Assembly: GCF_023973825.1 (NCBI RefSeq)
Contig: NC_090126.1
Span: 2,005,001-2,069,000, forward strand
Direction: 5' to 3'
Source of the DNA: Plasmodium brasilianum
Taxonomy: Eukaryota > Apicomplexa > Aconoidasida > Haemosporida > Plasmodiidae
DNA length: 64,000 nucleotides
Shown here: piece by piece, positions 37,808 to 50,979 of the stretch
How positions within the stretch are numbered: position 1 is the stretch's first letter
Layout: every line of letters begins with the position of its first letter
The notes under the pieces: model-generated
What the model was told of the DNA's origin: nothing
Database searches by the model: none
Seen by the model: only the letters and a program-made list of their open reading frames with translations
Program-made: the position numbers and the translations under genes

Positions 37808-40800
37808 CGCCTTTTTATATAACCAAAGTGATATATCCAATTTGATATTTAACGCTTTAATATCGGATGATTATAAGACACAGTTGAAGCAAATTTTTGA
37901 CAAAGAGAATGAAAAAATAATGAATGAAATGGGAAAAGTTGAGGATAAAGATGAAGATGAGGATGAAGTTAAAGTTGACCGTGAGGATGATAGAAAAAAC
38001 GTAGTTGTAAAAAAGAAAAATGATGCGAATAAAAGGGAGAGACTAAATAATAGTAATCACAGTGCTGAAGTACTATATGCACATGTTAAGAAATTTTTAA
38101 AGAAAAATATAAGCAAACTGTCAAATCACTTTCTTAAGAATAATCGGATAAATGTTTTTTTAAATTGCAAAAATAATGATGTCGTAATAATTGTTCTAAA
38201 TGATAATGTTTCAGTGTATATATATTTTCCTTTACAATTTTATTATTTACGAAAATTATTATGCAAAAGGGAAAGCATTTTTTTGAAATCTCTTACAAAA
38301 AGTAATTACATAAATTTTGATCATAAAAAAAGGCATTTTGTAAAGAGTTATGATGATAGGTATATTATAAAGGAAATAAATAAACATGAATTTAAATCCT
38401 TCATTAGTAGATACAAAGAATTTTTTCAACACTTCTCAGACATTTTTTTCCGATTCAAAAAATCCCTCTTGTGCTTTATGTACGGTTTATATCAAATCGA
38501 AATGAAAAAAAAAAATAGAAAAACAATAAAAACATATATTATTTTAGAAAATGTTAAAATTGAAAATACGAATTCTAAAATATTAATTTTTGATATTAAA
38601 GGTGCAAGGAAAAAGAAAAACTTGCAAAAATTAATGAAGCAAAACAAAAAGAGTAGTGTGCCTCTTATTTTTGAAAAAGATGATACCATTTCACTGAATA
38701 CATCTAAAATTATGACTGAAAAAAAAGACATTCTGGATGATAACTCTTCTGGCATATCTGCCAATATGAAATATTTTACCAAATATCTTCGAATGGAAAA
38801 GCAAGTAAACTTTAAGTGCATTCCCAATAGAGGGGAAGATCAACAAACGGAGGTAAAAAAAGCAAGTGTGATTTATAGTAAAAAAAATTATTTGAAGTTC
38901 CTTTCTCTGAATAATCCTGACAGGGCAAGGGAACAGGAAAAAGGGGAAAAAAATGATGAGGACGTTGTTGCTGAAAAAAAGAGTTCACACCAACAACAGG
39001 ATGTCAAAGAACAAGTAGGTGAACATGGAAATGAGGCGGAGGAGGAGGAGTATGAGAAGAAGGAGGACGTTGTGCGACTAGCAAAGATAAATGACGTAGG
39101 AAAACAGAAAGAAAAGAAAAATAAGCCGAAGGAAAAATATCCAACGGTGCAAACAGATAAAAAACAAAGAAGTGCTTATATCAGGATTAGAAGAAATAAC
39201 GAGGAAAGGATGAAAAGTATTTATGCAAACATGAGGAAAAAAATGTTATATGGATTATACTATAATGAGGAATCATCAAAGAGGCATCATTTAATAGTGG
39301 ACAAATTAAAGAAATACACATTTTTAACGAATAATCGAAAAAATGCCCAGTTATTGATGAATAGGAAAAAAAAGGAAAAAAGAAAGCATTGTACAGAGAC
39401 GATAGATGATGAAGAGGAGAATAGGAATATTTTTCTAAACGCTATTGTGCATGATATAAGAATGTATCTATTTTTAAATAACAAAATACTAAAATTAATA
39501 AAAAAGAAAAATATACGCAAAAAAAAACATAAAATAAAATGTAAAAAAAAGAAATTAAGGAATAAGTACTTATACGGTATGAAGGCTACACTACATTTTT
39601 TAACAAAGAAAAAAGAATATATTTTAAGTAAAGACAATTTAAAGAGATGTAAAGTAAATCATAAAAAGAGATATGAAGAAGGAACGTTTGATTTTTTAAA
39701 TAAAGAATCTACAGATAGCAAAAATTTTGACAATTTAAATTCAATAGAAAAATACAACAATTTTTTAATAGATAATTACAACTCTTTAAAAGGTTATACC
39801 ATCCTATTTGATGATAACTTTAGGGATTTTATTAAATCTAAGGTAATTAATTTAGACTATAATGATTATAAATATTTAATGGATTCATTAAATGAGGATA
39901 CGAACTTTTTAAGTTCTCAAGATATCATGGATTATTCTCTACTTATACATATAGATATATCAAATTTTGAAATAATTTTTAAAATTATTGATTATTTAAG
40001 ACCATATACATGGGACAAATCAGTAGAAAATTTCAGCAAAAGTGTATTGTATTTAACAAAAGGATATAGACCAACTATTATACAGTCTGAATATTATAAA
40101 AAAAGATTCTTAAGTAATATTAAAAAATATATATTTTATTATATTCCAATTTATTCTCTTAAAAAAAAAATTGTTTTTAAAATAGGTAATAGTAAGGGCA
40201 CATTTCCAGTGGTAACCTTAGATAAAAGTCATCCATACAAAACGTACTTTTTTTATAATCTCTTTAATATAATAATAAGATATTATACCAATTTCTATGT
40301 ATATATGAAATTATTTAATTCCAATAATAGGTTATTGCATGAAAACTGTTTTGCTAAAAATATTTATTCCCAAAAGAATATTATGATTTTTTTAAGTTAT
40401 TACTTTAAAGAGTATTTCATACAAAATAATGAAGAAAAAAAGGAAAACTATATCCATCTTTCGGATCCCTATTCTCATTTAAAAAATATAACCACTTGTA
40501 ATTTCTTCCCATATAACGTATATTCAGACTCCCTCAAAAAGGTATTGACCATATGTGATACTAATAGGAATGAACAAAAAATGTTAGCAATAAAATATAA
40601 TAGTAGCAACATTGATAGCAACATGCCTTATTTCAATAAGGAGCAGACTACTAATATAATATATGAAGATAGCGAATATCTGCATAGTATTGTTTTACCT
40701 TACATCACATTGGAGCAATGCGCCTTGCGCAGTAGCAATAATGATGGTAATACTGGCAATACAGCATGTAGAAACACAGTAAGTGGTAACAACATTGATA

Positions 40801-41243
40801 ACCTCTTCCCAGCCTTTAGCAAGAACAATATTTGTTTTTCTAACTGCTCGGGGAATGTTGACTTGGCAAGTTACATGCCGGGTATTTCAAAAATGAACTC
40901 AAATTTTTTTAGTTCAAATAATTACTTTGACGAAGCAGAATTTGAGAAATTAAAAAAGAAATTTTATAAAAGAATTTCTGAATTTCAAATAAAAATTTTA
41001 AAAAATTTACAAAAAAATAAATTGAAAATTGAAAATGCTTCCTACTATGTTCAAAATAATGTGTACCTGGAAATGAATGATGTGAATATGCATTATACGA
41101 ATATAAATTATTTAGATGCTTTTAACATTTTTAATATTTGTGAAAATAGTTTTAACAATAAATGCAAAAGGGGAAGGCGCCGAAAAAAAGAACAAATCCT
41201 TTTGTATATTCCGTCCTATTTTCTCTTCGTTTTGAATAAGTAG
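32020..41243 (+). CDS. FAB1: PIKfyve/FAB1-type 1-phosphatidylinositol-3-phosphate 5-kinase, five exons (about 2,801 aa)
   Basis: The family makes PI(3,5)P2 from PI3P on endolysosomal membranes. Exons: 32020-32128 (tentative), 32192-32596, 32989-33458, 33650-35358, 35531-41243; all phases agree. Exon 4 (residues about 329-897) carries the TCP1/GroEL-like domain: FYINGLVFSNCSIYF, NPKILLLDSEKEIKF, NLNIILVHGEIDYYIKKLL. A short Cys-rich segment follows (TCPFDLCRNYL, then ICTKCNVMQERI near 941). The C-terminal lipid kinase core has DDRYIIKEINKHEFKSFI (Lys for ATP, near 1836), ILIFDIKGARKK (near 1917), IMDYSLLIHIDIS (near 2363) and IIDYLRPYTWDKSVENF (near 2383). About 440 low-complexity residues separate the two kinase halves. 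No FYVE finger was seen. Exon 2 holds KKDN/KNDN repeats. The first intron (63 nt, poor acceptor) is the weakest part; the other joins are good. Confidence 0.87.
32215..32335 (+). repeat. In-frame KKDN/KNDN-coding repeats in FAB1 exon 2
   Basis: Twelve-base units (gataacaaaaaa, gacaacaaaaat) repeat about ten times and keep the coding frame. On the minus strand they look like LLSFLLSF, which is not real coding. Confidence 0.8.
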
Positions 41244-41340
41244 CCAAAGCCACAAGAAAAGTTATGTGAGATGGTGGTGAAAAATGGGAAGATCCACATG
41301 TTGAATGGAGGAAACGTTTCTAATTGGTTAATAGCCCTTT

Positions 41341-41840
41341 ATTTTATTATACTCTATTTTGTTTTATTATATTTTATTCTATTCTATTTTGTTTTATTCT
41401 ATTTTATTATACACTATTTTGTTTTATTATATTTTATTCTATTCTATTTTGTTTTATTCTATTTTATTATACACTATTTTGTTTTATTATATTTTATTCT
41501 ATTCTATTTTGTTTTATTATATTTTATTCTATTCTATTTTGTTTTATTCTATTTTATTATACACTATTTTGTTTTATTATATTTTATTCTATTCTATTTT
41601 GTTTTATTATATTTTATTCTATTCTATTTTGTTTTATTATATTCTATTTTGTTTTATTCTATTCTATTTTGTTTTATTCTATTCTATTTTGTTTTATTCT
41701 ATTTTATTATACACTATTTTGTTTTATTATATTTTATTCTATTCTATTTTGTTTTATTCTATTCTATTTTGTTTTATTATATTTTATTCTATTCTATTTT
41801 GTTTTATTCTATTTTGTTTTATTATATTTTATTTTTATTT
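41341..41840. repeat. 500-bp T-rich composite minisatellite (tattatattttattctattc type)
   Basis: It is built from 5-bp motifs (ttatt, tctat, tttta) joined into higher-order blocks of about 30-65 bp, each beginning ttttgttttattatatttta. All three forward frames are open for about 160-195 codons of Phe/Tyr/Ile/Leu, which comes purely from the absence of TAA/TAG/TGA in the units. Confidence 0.85.
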
Positions 41841-43049
41841 TTTTTTTTTGTAAATTTTTAAAACAGCACACTGCCTGCAATCTGTACCGCATGTTGTAAA
41901 TATGTGTATTTATATGAAGTTACGCTTTGTTACCATTTGCCGTTTATTTTTGTTCTTTTGATAAAAAAGGCTGATATGTTATATTATAAATGTATATGCT
42001 TTTTAACGAGGTAATTGTTTTTGTATATATTTTATTAATTTTATTTTGCATTTTTTTTTTTTTTTTTGGCTTGTTATTTGGAGTTATATAAATCTTGTAA
42101 TTTTGTTCCACAAACGTACAGTAATATTTGTATTATTCCGTTGCTGCTATAAAATATATCAAAAGTTTGAACAATTGGACAGTTGGACAGCTGCTATTTG
42201 TTAGTGTTGTACTAGGTCTTTTGTGTTCACTTTGATTTTTTGTGTGTTATTTTATTTTTTTTTTTCATAATTTGCAATTCCTTAGTATTGTTAATATAAC
42301 TCTGATATGTTTCATCCCATTTAATTGAAATATTACGCATTTTTCCGACATACAGTTATGCTTGTATTTATTTATTTATATTTAAACCAATTTTAACTAT
42401 TTAAAAATAAGGAAAAAATACAAGAACGTTATTATGGCTGACTTTGAGTATCGCCCTATGGACTTATATTTATTATTGTAATTTTTTACAATGTATGAAG
42501 GTATGTGGTTCAGTGGTGTATGATGTAAAAGGTTTGTTGTGCTTAATAAAAAAGAAAAAAGGTACACACACACGCACACCCATGAATATATATGCACAAA
42601 CATATATATATACACACACACACACGAAGTTAATATAATAAAATAATAACAAATGTGTGATAAGTATCAGATAGGGTATCTTCTTATTATAGTAAAATAA
42701 AAAGAGAAAAACAAAAATTTTGTAACGATGTATCACTGCCTTATTGACGTATCTCAAAATGGCACACCATATGTTTAATTCGTTTTTTTTTTTTTTTTTT
42801 CAAAAATATCCATAACATTTATGTTCTGTTGTATATTATTTATTAGTGGATGAAATTCTGAATATATCTAAAAACAGTTTTCCTTATAACTAAAATGTTA
42901 TAGGGCATAAATCTATACATTCAAAATGAATTTTTTCGTTACAACGAATGGTTAGTATGTATGTACGTACTGGCTGTATATATAGTTCTTTTTTTTTTTT
43001 TTTTTTTTTTGACTGCTATAAGTGCATACATTGAATAAAGTGCAGGTAA

Positions 43050-43092
<43 letters not shown>

Positions 43093-43740
43093 GTATATAC
43101 TTATATATATGTGCTTATGTATATATAACATAGCTGTGATGAAAAAATAAAATATAGCGTTCCATTTATCTTTGTCAAGTAGCTAGTACTGCTAGTAGGA
43201 ATAGCTTATAAAACACATCTTGGTCATATACGTGTGCCATAAATATTATATATTACTAGGCAATATTTATATTACCAAAAATAGCGTGCGCACATTTCAA
43301 GAAAGCAATCAGAAAGGTAAAAAATGAAAATAAAGGGAAAAAAAAAAAAAAAAAAAGGAAATAATATTTCTATATGACGTCAGCTTGAAAGTTCATCTTT
43401 TTTTCTTTTGTTTTATTATTTTTCTCTTTTTTATATGTTCCATAACTAAAATTTGCATTTGCAATTTTAGTATTGTGCACACGCACAGTTTTATTATGTA
43501 CATATATAATATACATATTGTAAACTAATTTGAAATAGATTTATAAGAACTAGGGGATCTATGATTTATAATGTTTTCTACACAATATTTTATAAAAACA
43601 TAAAAGGTAAATATTTAAAACATGTTGGCTAAAAAGTGTACTATTTATTTGCTTACAAGTATTTGACCTTTTGTAAATATATATATAAGCTCAAAGAATA
43701 TAAAAAAGGCACACAAAAACAAGAGGTTATGAAACTTAAG

Positions 43741-43864
43741 TATGTATGTATGTATGTATGTATGTATGTATGTATGTATGTATGTATGTATGTATGTATG
43801 TATGTATGTATGTATGTATGTATGTATGTATGTATGTATGTATGTATGTATGTATGTATGTATG
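43741..43864. repeat. (TATG)31 tetranucleotide microsatellite
   Basis: This is a perfect run of 31 tetranucleotides ending in tacgta. It is open in several frames on both strands (MYVC and YIHT repeats). It should be highly polymorphic between isolates. Confidence 0.95.
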
Positions 43865-44562
43865 TACGTAGTATATGCTATACGAATGTACATAATATTT
43901 ATTGTATATATATATATTTTTAAAATGAAATAATATAAACACGATTTATCCTTTTTAATGAACCATCTGCACCGCAAATAAAAAAAAGAAAAGAAATTTT
44001 TTTTTTTTTAATTTAACGTTTTTTTATATCTACAACTCTTTGTCATATTAAAAGGTGCTAAGTTGAAGTGTTTTACCTTCAAATTTCTTTGGGCGTGACA
44101 TAAAGAGATGATAACTCGCATCATACATGTGTATCATATGTATATATAATATAATACACTACATTGTAGCATGTTTTATTTTTTTTTATTTTTTTTTATC
44201 TATCACTTTCTCATCTTTTTCAGTATTATAACCCGAAAGAAGAAAATTCGTAATGTAGTAAATAAAATTTAAAAAATTCAAGAAATAAAAAAAAAAAAAA
44301 AGCATATATTTTTATTTACTTAAAAATTATATAACATTTTAAAAATAAAAAAATCGAAGAAAGAGAAAAAAAAAATAAGAAGCATATTATGTCGAAATTA
44401 AGCAAATTTTATATAAAATTTTAGAGAACATACCATTTTTTATTTTTCTTCATCGCTGCATTCTGCAAATATTAATATACGAGCACAGTTTTGTTTATTA
44501 AAACTATACTTCCTTCTATTAATCGTTTTATTTTTTCTTATTTTATTTTTTATTTATAAAAA

Positions 44563-45455
44563 ATGGATATGCTAAATCCACAATTCGAAGAGATCGGAAA
44601 GGAATTTGTGAACCATTACTTTCAGTTATTTAATACAGGAAGGTTATAAAAATTTGAAATTAGTAAAAAAAATAAGCAAAATAAGCAAAATAAGCAAAAT
44701 AAACAAAATAAACAAAATAAAGAAAAAAATTGACCTACCATTAATATATAGCCTTTTTCCTAGACTAAATTAGCGCATATATATATGTATATACACATGT
44801 TAACCTGCGCAAAGTTTACATTCGTATGTATATGTATATATATATATATACATGCTTTCATATATACACACATGTAAATGTGTTTATTGCATTTATCCCC
44901 TGTATTTAGAAACGAACTAGCCGCGTTATATAAAGACATTAGTATGATGAGCTTTGAAAACGACCAGTGTAGAGGAACAAGTCAAATAATAGAACGTTTG
45001 AATAAATTGCCTCCAACAGTGGTTCATAAATGTTTAAGTTTAGATATACAACCAACTCCAAACAACGGAATATTAATCTTAGTATGTGGAGATATTATTA
45101 TTGAAGAGAATAAACCATTAAAGTTCGTTAGAAGTTTTCATCTTTTCCCTTTACCTAGTGGAGGCTATTTTAGTAACAATTTATTTTATTATGTACTTAT
45201 GTCTTTTGCACTGATATATCATGTGCTTTTTACGTATAAAGCTTGTTCTTGTTCATGTAGTTGTTTGTATAGTTATTCATGTGGTTAATCTCGTTCTTGT
45301 TCATATAGTTGTTTGTATAGTTATTCATATGGTTAATCTTGTTCTTGTTCATATCCATATTCGTATCCATATTCATATTCTTTTATTTACGTTCCTTCCT
45401 TTTTTTTTTTTTTTTTTTAGTTTTTAATGACTTATTCAGGTTTTGCATTAGTTAA
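44563..45455 (+). CDS. NTF2: Nuclear transport factor 2, three exons (125 aa)
   Basis: NTF2 carries Ran-GDP into the nucleus and binds FxFG nucleoporins. Exons: 44563-44642, 44910-45172 and 45421-45455, GT-AG, phases 2 and 1. The joined protein is 125 aa, the usual family length. It begins MDMLNPQFEEIGKEFVNHYF, followed by NTGRNELAALYKDISMMSFE (the canonical YY-x-R-x-x-L-x-x-lY pattern), then RGTSQIIERLNKLPPTVVHK, NGILILVCGDIIIEENKPLKF and C-terminal GGYFIFNDLFRFCIS. The last exon has only 35 coding bases and directly follows a long polypyrimidine tract. Without splicing, the second exon would read into intron repeats. Confidence 0.92.
45235..45395. repeat. 48-bp tandem duplication in NTF2 intron 2
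   Basis: Two full copies and a partial third of a unit starting cttgttcttgttcatatag and ending with ttattcatatggttaat. It lies wholly inside the second intron. Confidence 0.8.
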
Positions 45456-47423
45456 GTGAACATAACTTAAGGCATAGAGTATGAGGGGGAACATTGTTAT
45501 TAAGTTTTTATTTATCTCATTTTATATAAATTGATTTCAGTTTATCTACATATATTGCAGTTTATCTACATTTATTTCAGTTCATCTATACAAATCTTAA
45601 TTTATCTCATTAATTATTTTTTTTTTATTTTATTTTATTTTTTTTTTTGAATCAATTTAATAATTCAACAGTTTAACAATGTAGCATTTTAATGGTTTAA
45701 CTATTTAGCAATTTAATAGTTTTATTAATTATTTATTCTATTTATGGTTATTATATGTCTAATTCTGCTTCATTTTCATATATATTATTTTAAGGTAAGT
45801 CTTAGGAGCAATTAGAAAGGAATAAAAAAAAAAAATAAAAATATTATTTTATATTTTATTAATAGAAAAGAAATGTTTCATCTACGCACGCAATTAATAT
45901 TGTGTACATACATATATGTATACATATATGTACGTATAAACTTTATAGACACGCATATGATTTGGTTCAATATTTTTTTCCTCTATAATGGTATAATGAT
46001 ACATAAAAAATATATTAAATTTAAAATAAGTTTATATTTGAAGCAACCTTCCATTTTGAAGGGAGAAATAATAATAGCCTTTCCAAAAACATTTTGTTGA
46101 AATACTTAAAAAAGAAATGATGAATTAGAGTTTTTCATAAATCTGCAATTTGTATTTTATAAAGATATTAATCTTATAAGTTGACTCAGAAAAGACTAAA
46201 TAAGAAATTTACAATGGAAAGGAATACACGAATGTACGAAATAATGTAACATCATTCTTTTATTTTAATTTGTAATCCTCCATTTATATAATTGTATGAT
46301 GTAATACTTTAGCATAATAAAAAAAATATATATATATATATTATTTTGTAATATAAATGTAATTAAGTTATATAGTACCCTTTTTTTTTAAGCGTAGTTT
46401 ATTATGAAATTTATAAGGATGTTATAAAATTTACTATATTATTTTTAGGTATGTGAGCGAAAATTTATCCTCACGTGTGTGTATAATGTGCTTACAAATA
46501 GTATAATAATTATGCCTAAATATTTTAACCCACATAAGTGTTGTTTTTTTAATTTTTTTTGGAAAATTTTCATGGGCAATCAGTTTTGTTTAATTTATGT
46601 GTACCTATTGTGTACATATCCTTATATATACATTACCTCATATATTTACTGTGTATAAATTCCACAGTTTTTCCTTTCCTTTTGTGCAATATAATTCATT
46701 CCTATATATATTTGTCCAGAAATACACAAATAAAAAGAAAAAGTTAAAGAAAATGTTCCATTTACCCTTTGCCTTTAAGACTTATTTTAGCGAAAATGCA
46801 AATGCCACACGAAAAAGCAGACACAATTTTTCTTTTATTTATTTTTCAAAATGGGGAGGCATTTCTAACAAGTGCTAATTAAATGTATTCACACATACAT
46901 ATACATATGAATATACATATATAAATATGTTATACGAGTATATACATGTTTAATACATACACGAATATGTTTATACATTTACAAATATGTACGCATACAA
47001 ATATGTTTATACCCATACAAATACGTTATACACGTACAATTATGTACATACATGTACCATCTCTTATTAGACAAAAAATACTTGTGATGACTTTTTTGTC
47101 TACTAGTATTATTTATAATACCTTTCCATTTTTTACAATCTTATATTTAAAATAAGGTAAATTTATCATGCGAAAGGAAAAAAAAGAGGAAAATGGTAAC
47201 GCATTTTTTTTGTTAGTAAATATTTGCAAATTGTTTCATAGTAAAAAGTGCGTAGTTTTATTCACAAAAATAGTATAGTTTTCCGCATAAAAATCGCATA
47301 ATTTTACCCACAAAAACAGCATAGTTTTACCAACAAAAGCATACGTAAGTTCTATTTCCCCCCCCTTTCCCCTATACCTTTATGTAATTTAAAAAATTGC
47401 CCTTATTTTTAAGAAAAATATAA
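45456..47423. other. Intergenic region between NTF2 and the MORN gene, about 2 kb
   Basis: It has an attta/tttatct-rich stretch (45500-45760) and short reading frames (45873-46100; a 41-codon one at 46753-46878). These have a few non-repetitive codons but no recognisable family or splice partner. It probably holds the promoter and 5' UTR of the MORN gene. Confidence 0.5.
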
Positions 47424-50310
47424 ATGAGGGAAAATACTTGGAATCAAAAGGATCCCCTACATTTTATAATCAACGAAGAAGAAGAATTTTTAAATATATT
47501 TAATTATAAAAATGTAAAATGTTATAAATCCTCTAGCTATATCTATATTGGGCAAACCACAAGTACACAATATACTCTATAATGCATTGTGTGAATCATC
47601 TGATAATTTGTTTTAACACACAATGGAAAAAAAAAATATATAATTTTCTTAACATTAAATTTCTAGTATTTTTTAGTAATTCATAGTAATCTATTAAAAA
47701 ATAGCTAATTGCACGTTTTAAAAAAAACGCTAAAACATTGATAGCATAGAAAAAATTATAAGTAAAATTAATTACTTGATTCGAAATCACGCGCATACAT
47801 ATATATATATATATATATATGTATGCTCGCGCATATTGCTTTATTTTTTGTGGTACCTGCAGGAGAGAACGAAGATTGCGGGGGAAAAGAAAACGAGTGC
47901 GAAGGACGAAATAAAAAAAGCAAAGATATCAAAAAAACTGAAACAAAAGAATACGCATCAAATAATCAAGAAAAGACAGATAAGAAAAAGAAAAAGATAA
48001 GTAATAAAAATATAAAAGATGGGTATGGAATTTTAATAACTCTAAGCAAAAACATTTCCAATGAAGAAATATTAGTAAATAAATTTATCGGTAACTGGAA
48101 TAATGGCAAAAAAAGTGGTTTAGGACTTAACATATTTTTAAACAAAAATATATATTTTGGTTACTATGAAAATAATTTAAGAAATGGTTGGGGTTATTTT
48201 AAATGGAAGAATAGCGGTTCTACTTATGAAGGTAATTGGCTTAATAATTCTATGAATGGTAAAGGAATGTATAGGAATAGGAGTTTTACATTCGATGGTG
48301 CGTTTTATAATAACAAGTTTATGAATTCTTATGGTGAATGGGTTGACGTATTTGAGTTGGAAAGAAGGAGTAGTAAAACTACAATGGTAAACACGAATAT
48401 AATTTCTAGAAATAGCAACAGTAATAGCAGTAGTAATGGCAGTTGTAATAGTAATAATAATGGAGGTGATGGTATAGATTTAATTTTACTACCTTTTGAT
48501 TTTTTAAAAATTAATTTGAAAAAAATTGCTCATATAATTAAATACAGTTTTAACAAAATCCCCTTCATTATGTGCTCTAAAAAGTTTACGGAGAAATATA
48601 CCAATTTTAATTTGTCTAAACTTATATTTTTAAGTTATTACTGTAGCTCCGCTGAATTAATAAGCGATATGAAGTTGCAGCATTTACTTTTTGATGATTC
48701 TGAAAATAATGTTTGCGAAAAAAAAGAAGATAGAAAGGAAGAGATTAAAAAAGAGGGAAAAGCATGTTTGAAGTCAAGGTTCAATAAGTATAATTCTTCT
48801 TTATCCGAAAACTCTACTCGCTCAGACTTTGATGACCAACTAACTAATGCAAAAATCCAAAATGAGAACAGCAATTTTATTGATTCTAATCATTCTAGTA
48901 ATTCTGAAGAGTTTCAAGAGGACAACCATTGTAGTGTTTCTAACGCACTTAACTTTTCAAGTGCATCTGACACAAATGCCACTTCAGACTCCTCTAGTTT
49001 CTCCAGTTTATCATTCATTTCTAGAAGTTCACGTATGAAAATGGATAGACGTGTTGATAAGGATATAAATAATTATAATGAGCTCATATCGAATCATATT
49101 GCTTTGAATGAAAACGAAAGTAAAGAAGGTACTAGTGGAAGTATGTTAAAGGAGTACATAAAAAGTACGAGTAAATCAAATTCCTCAAAGGGTGAAAAGA
49201 GTCGTAAAACATGTTCAGAAAGTAGTAATAATAATACTAACACAAGTGATTATCATAATAATAGTGAGGAGAACCATAATAATTGCTTCAATTCAGAAGA
49301 AATTAAAAGAAATGAAATACACAATTTAATTAACAAATACTTAAATATTTATGTGGAACCTGAAGACAGTGGTAGTGATTACTCCATAATGTCCAGTGGG
49401 ACAGAAAATAATGACAATAATATAAATTTGAGTAAGGATAAAAAAGAAGAATATATTCTCAAAAAAAGCAAAGTGCCGAAAAAACATGAAATACTTAAGG
49501 ATGTAGAAGAAGAAGATACACAAGAAGGATTAATCCCCCACAGACAAACGAACTCTAAACGCATAGACATAAATGACACTAATGGTGAACAAAATGATTA
49601 CTCAACTAATATTAATAAACAAATTGAAAATGAAATAGAAAAAATAAAAATAGACATTAATTTTTTGCATAAATTAACCAGCTGTAATTTATCCTGCACA
49701 TATATGATAAAGAGAAAGATAAAAAAATCTTTGATGATGAAATATCCATTCATAATTAGCTTAAATATGAGAAACATCATAAATAAACATGAAAAGTTAG
49801 CTAGCGAATTACTCCTACGAAATTGCAAGATACCCGATTATTGGTAATAAAATTAGGGGCACAAAACATATCAGCACACCGCTAATGTGTAGTAGTACGC
49901 TATTAATGCTTAGTAGAACACCGTTAATGTATCACTAATGGATGTGCCTTCGCATTTGAAAAACTGCTGATATATATACATACAAATGTACGTGCGTCAT
50001 ATGCTTTTTCTGCAGGGCTTTAGAGAACTATTTTGGTAGCTCAGAGAACAAGCATCCTGAAGAAATTTTTACACCTCTGTACTTCGATTTTAATAATTCA
50101 TACAAAGATCCTACTAATCATTCCTGGATGGGTGAATATAACAACTTAAATAAAAATGAATTCCAACAGAAATGCAATCTTAACTTCTTCCTGATTACTG
50201 ATTTACTAGTAGATGAAACAAAAGATATACAATATTTAAAAAGTTTAATAAAAAATAAATTTAGCAGTTATTTATATTTAAATAACTTGTTCTTTGTGGT
50301 AATTGAGTAG
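47424..50310 (+). CDS. MORN-repeat protein, three exons (about 804 aa)
   Basis: Exons 47424-47562, 47863-49843 and 50016-50310 join with phases 1 and 2. Residues about 119-207 contain four MORN repeats: FIGNWNNGKKSGLGL, YFGYYENNLRNGWGYF, YEGNWLNNSMNGKGMY and FDGAFYNNKFMNSYGEW. MORN repeats in apicomplexans are linked to membrane and cytoskeletal scaffolds (inner membrane complex, basal complex) or to regulatory domains of larger proteins. A possible extra degenerate repeat (SSSYIYIGQ) spans the first exon end. The middle (about 225-640) is Ser/Asn/Glu-rich and looks disordered. The C-terminal 180 residues are more ordered, with HKLTSCNLSCTYMIKRKIKK, DYWALENYFGSSENKHPEEI and FNNSYKDPTNHSWMGEYNN, and match no family I know. 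The protein is soluble by inspection. Confidence 0.8.
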
Positions 50311-50979
50311 TTACCACTATTTTTCTTATATAAACAGTTAAAAAAAAAAAAAAAATCATAATGACTCTTCATTATACAAAGTATACTGCATTTTGTTATG
50401 TTTTAAAATGTAAAAAAGGGGATAAGGCATGGGAAAAACTTAAAAGCTAATTAAAACTTATGATATCTCCAAGTTGAAATAACATAAAAGATTATGCAAT
50501 ATTTGACAAGATGATAAGTGGACAAGCACCTCTAGTCAAATATTTATACCGCATAATGCGGGAATACTTAAAAATGAAGAAGCTTAAGATGACGTATATA
50601 AATACACGCAATTAAATAAACGTATATACATATATATATACATGCACAGACATATTCGTATGTACGCATATACATATTTGTACTTAAGCATGGATATATT
50701 TGTATGTAAGCATGTACACATTTGTATGTACGCATGTACACATTTGTATGTACGCATGCAAATATGCCAATTTTCATATCTCCATGCATGTTTCAGAGTG
50801 TGCACATGAATGTGCCCGCTTTTGTAAGTCCCCTGTTATACAACGTTTTTGCTCCAAATGCAAACGAGATATTTTAAATATATTTTAAAAAAATATATAT
50901 TCACACATAAAATACAAGTAGTAAGCTAGTCTTAAAATGGCAAAAGAGAATGCAAACGAAAATGAGATCGAAAAAGAAG
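50311..50979. other. Convergent intergenic region
   Basis: This is the 3' flank of the MORN gene (+) and MCMBP (-). It has CATA/CACA-rich stretches (50610-50760) that are open on both strands. No gene was seen. Confidence 0.6.

Larger units (their letters stand above)
41244..44562. other. Intergenic region between FAB1 and NTF2, about 3.3 kb
   Basis: It starts with a 500-bp T-rich minisatellite and later holds (TATG)31; both are listed separately. It also has T tracts at 42052-42067, 42783-42800 and 42990-43010, and (TA)n at 43055-43090. No supported gene was seen. Confidence 0.55.

Noticed and set aside
35531..41243. Type I/II PIP kinase (PIP4K/PIP5K)
   Set aside because: The TCP1/GroEL-like domain and Cys-rich part upstream, and the IIDYLRPYTWDK motif, are specific to the PIKfyve/FAB1 class.
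41271..41899. Three overlapping frames of Phe/Tyr/Ile/Leu repeats suggesting a membrane protein
   Set aside because: All three frames are open at once because the repeat unit lacks stop codons. Composition alone explains it.
43636..43977. MYVC and YIHT repeat peptides on both strands
   Set aside because: Products of the (TATG)31 microsatellite.
46738..46878. Possible 41-codon peptide starting MFHLPFAFKTYF
   Set aside because: Codon content is not purely repetitive, but there is no splice partner, family or second line of evidence. Probably UTR or spacer of the MORN gene.
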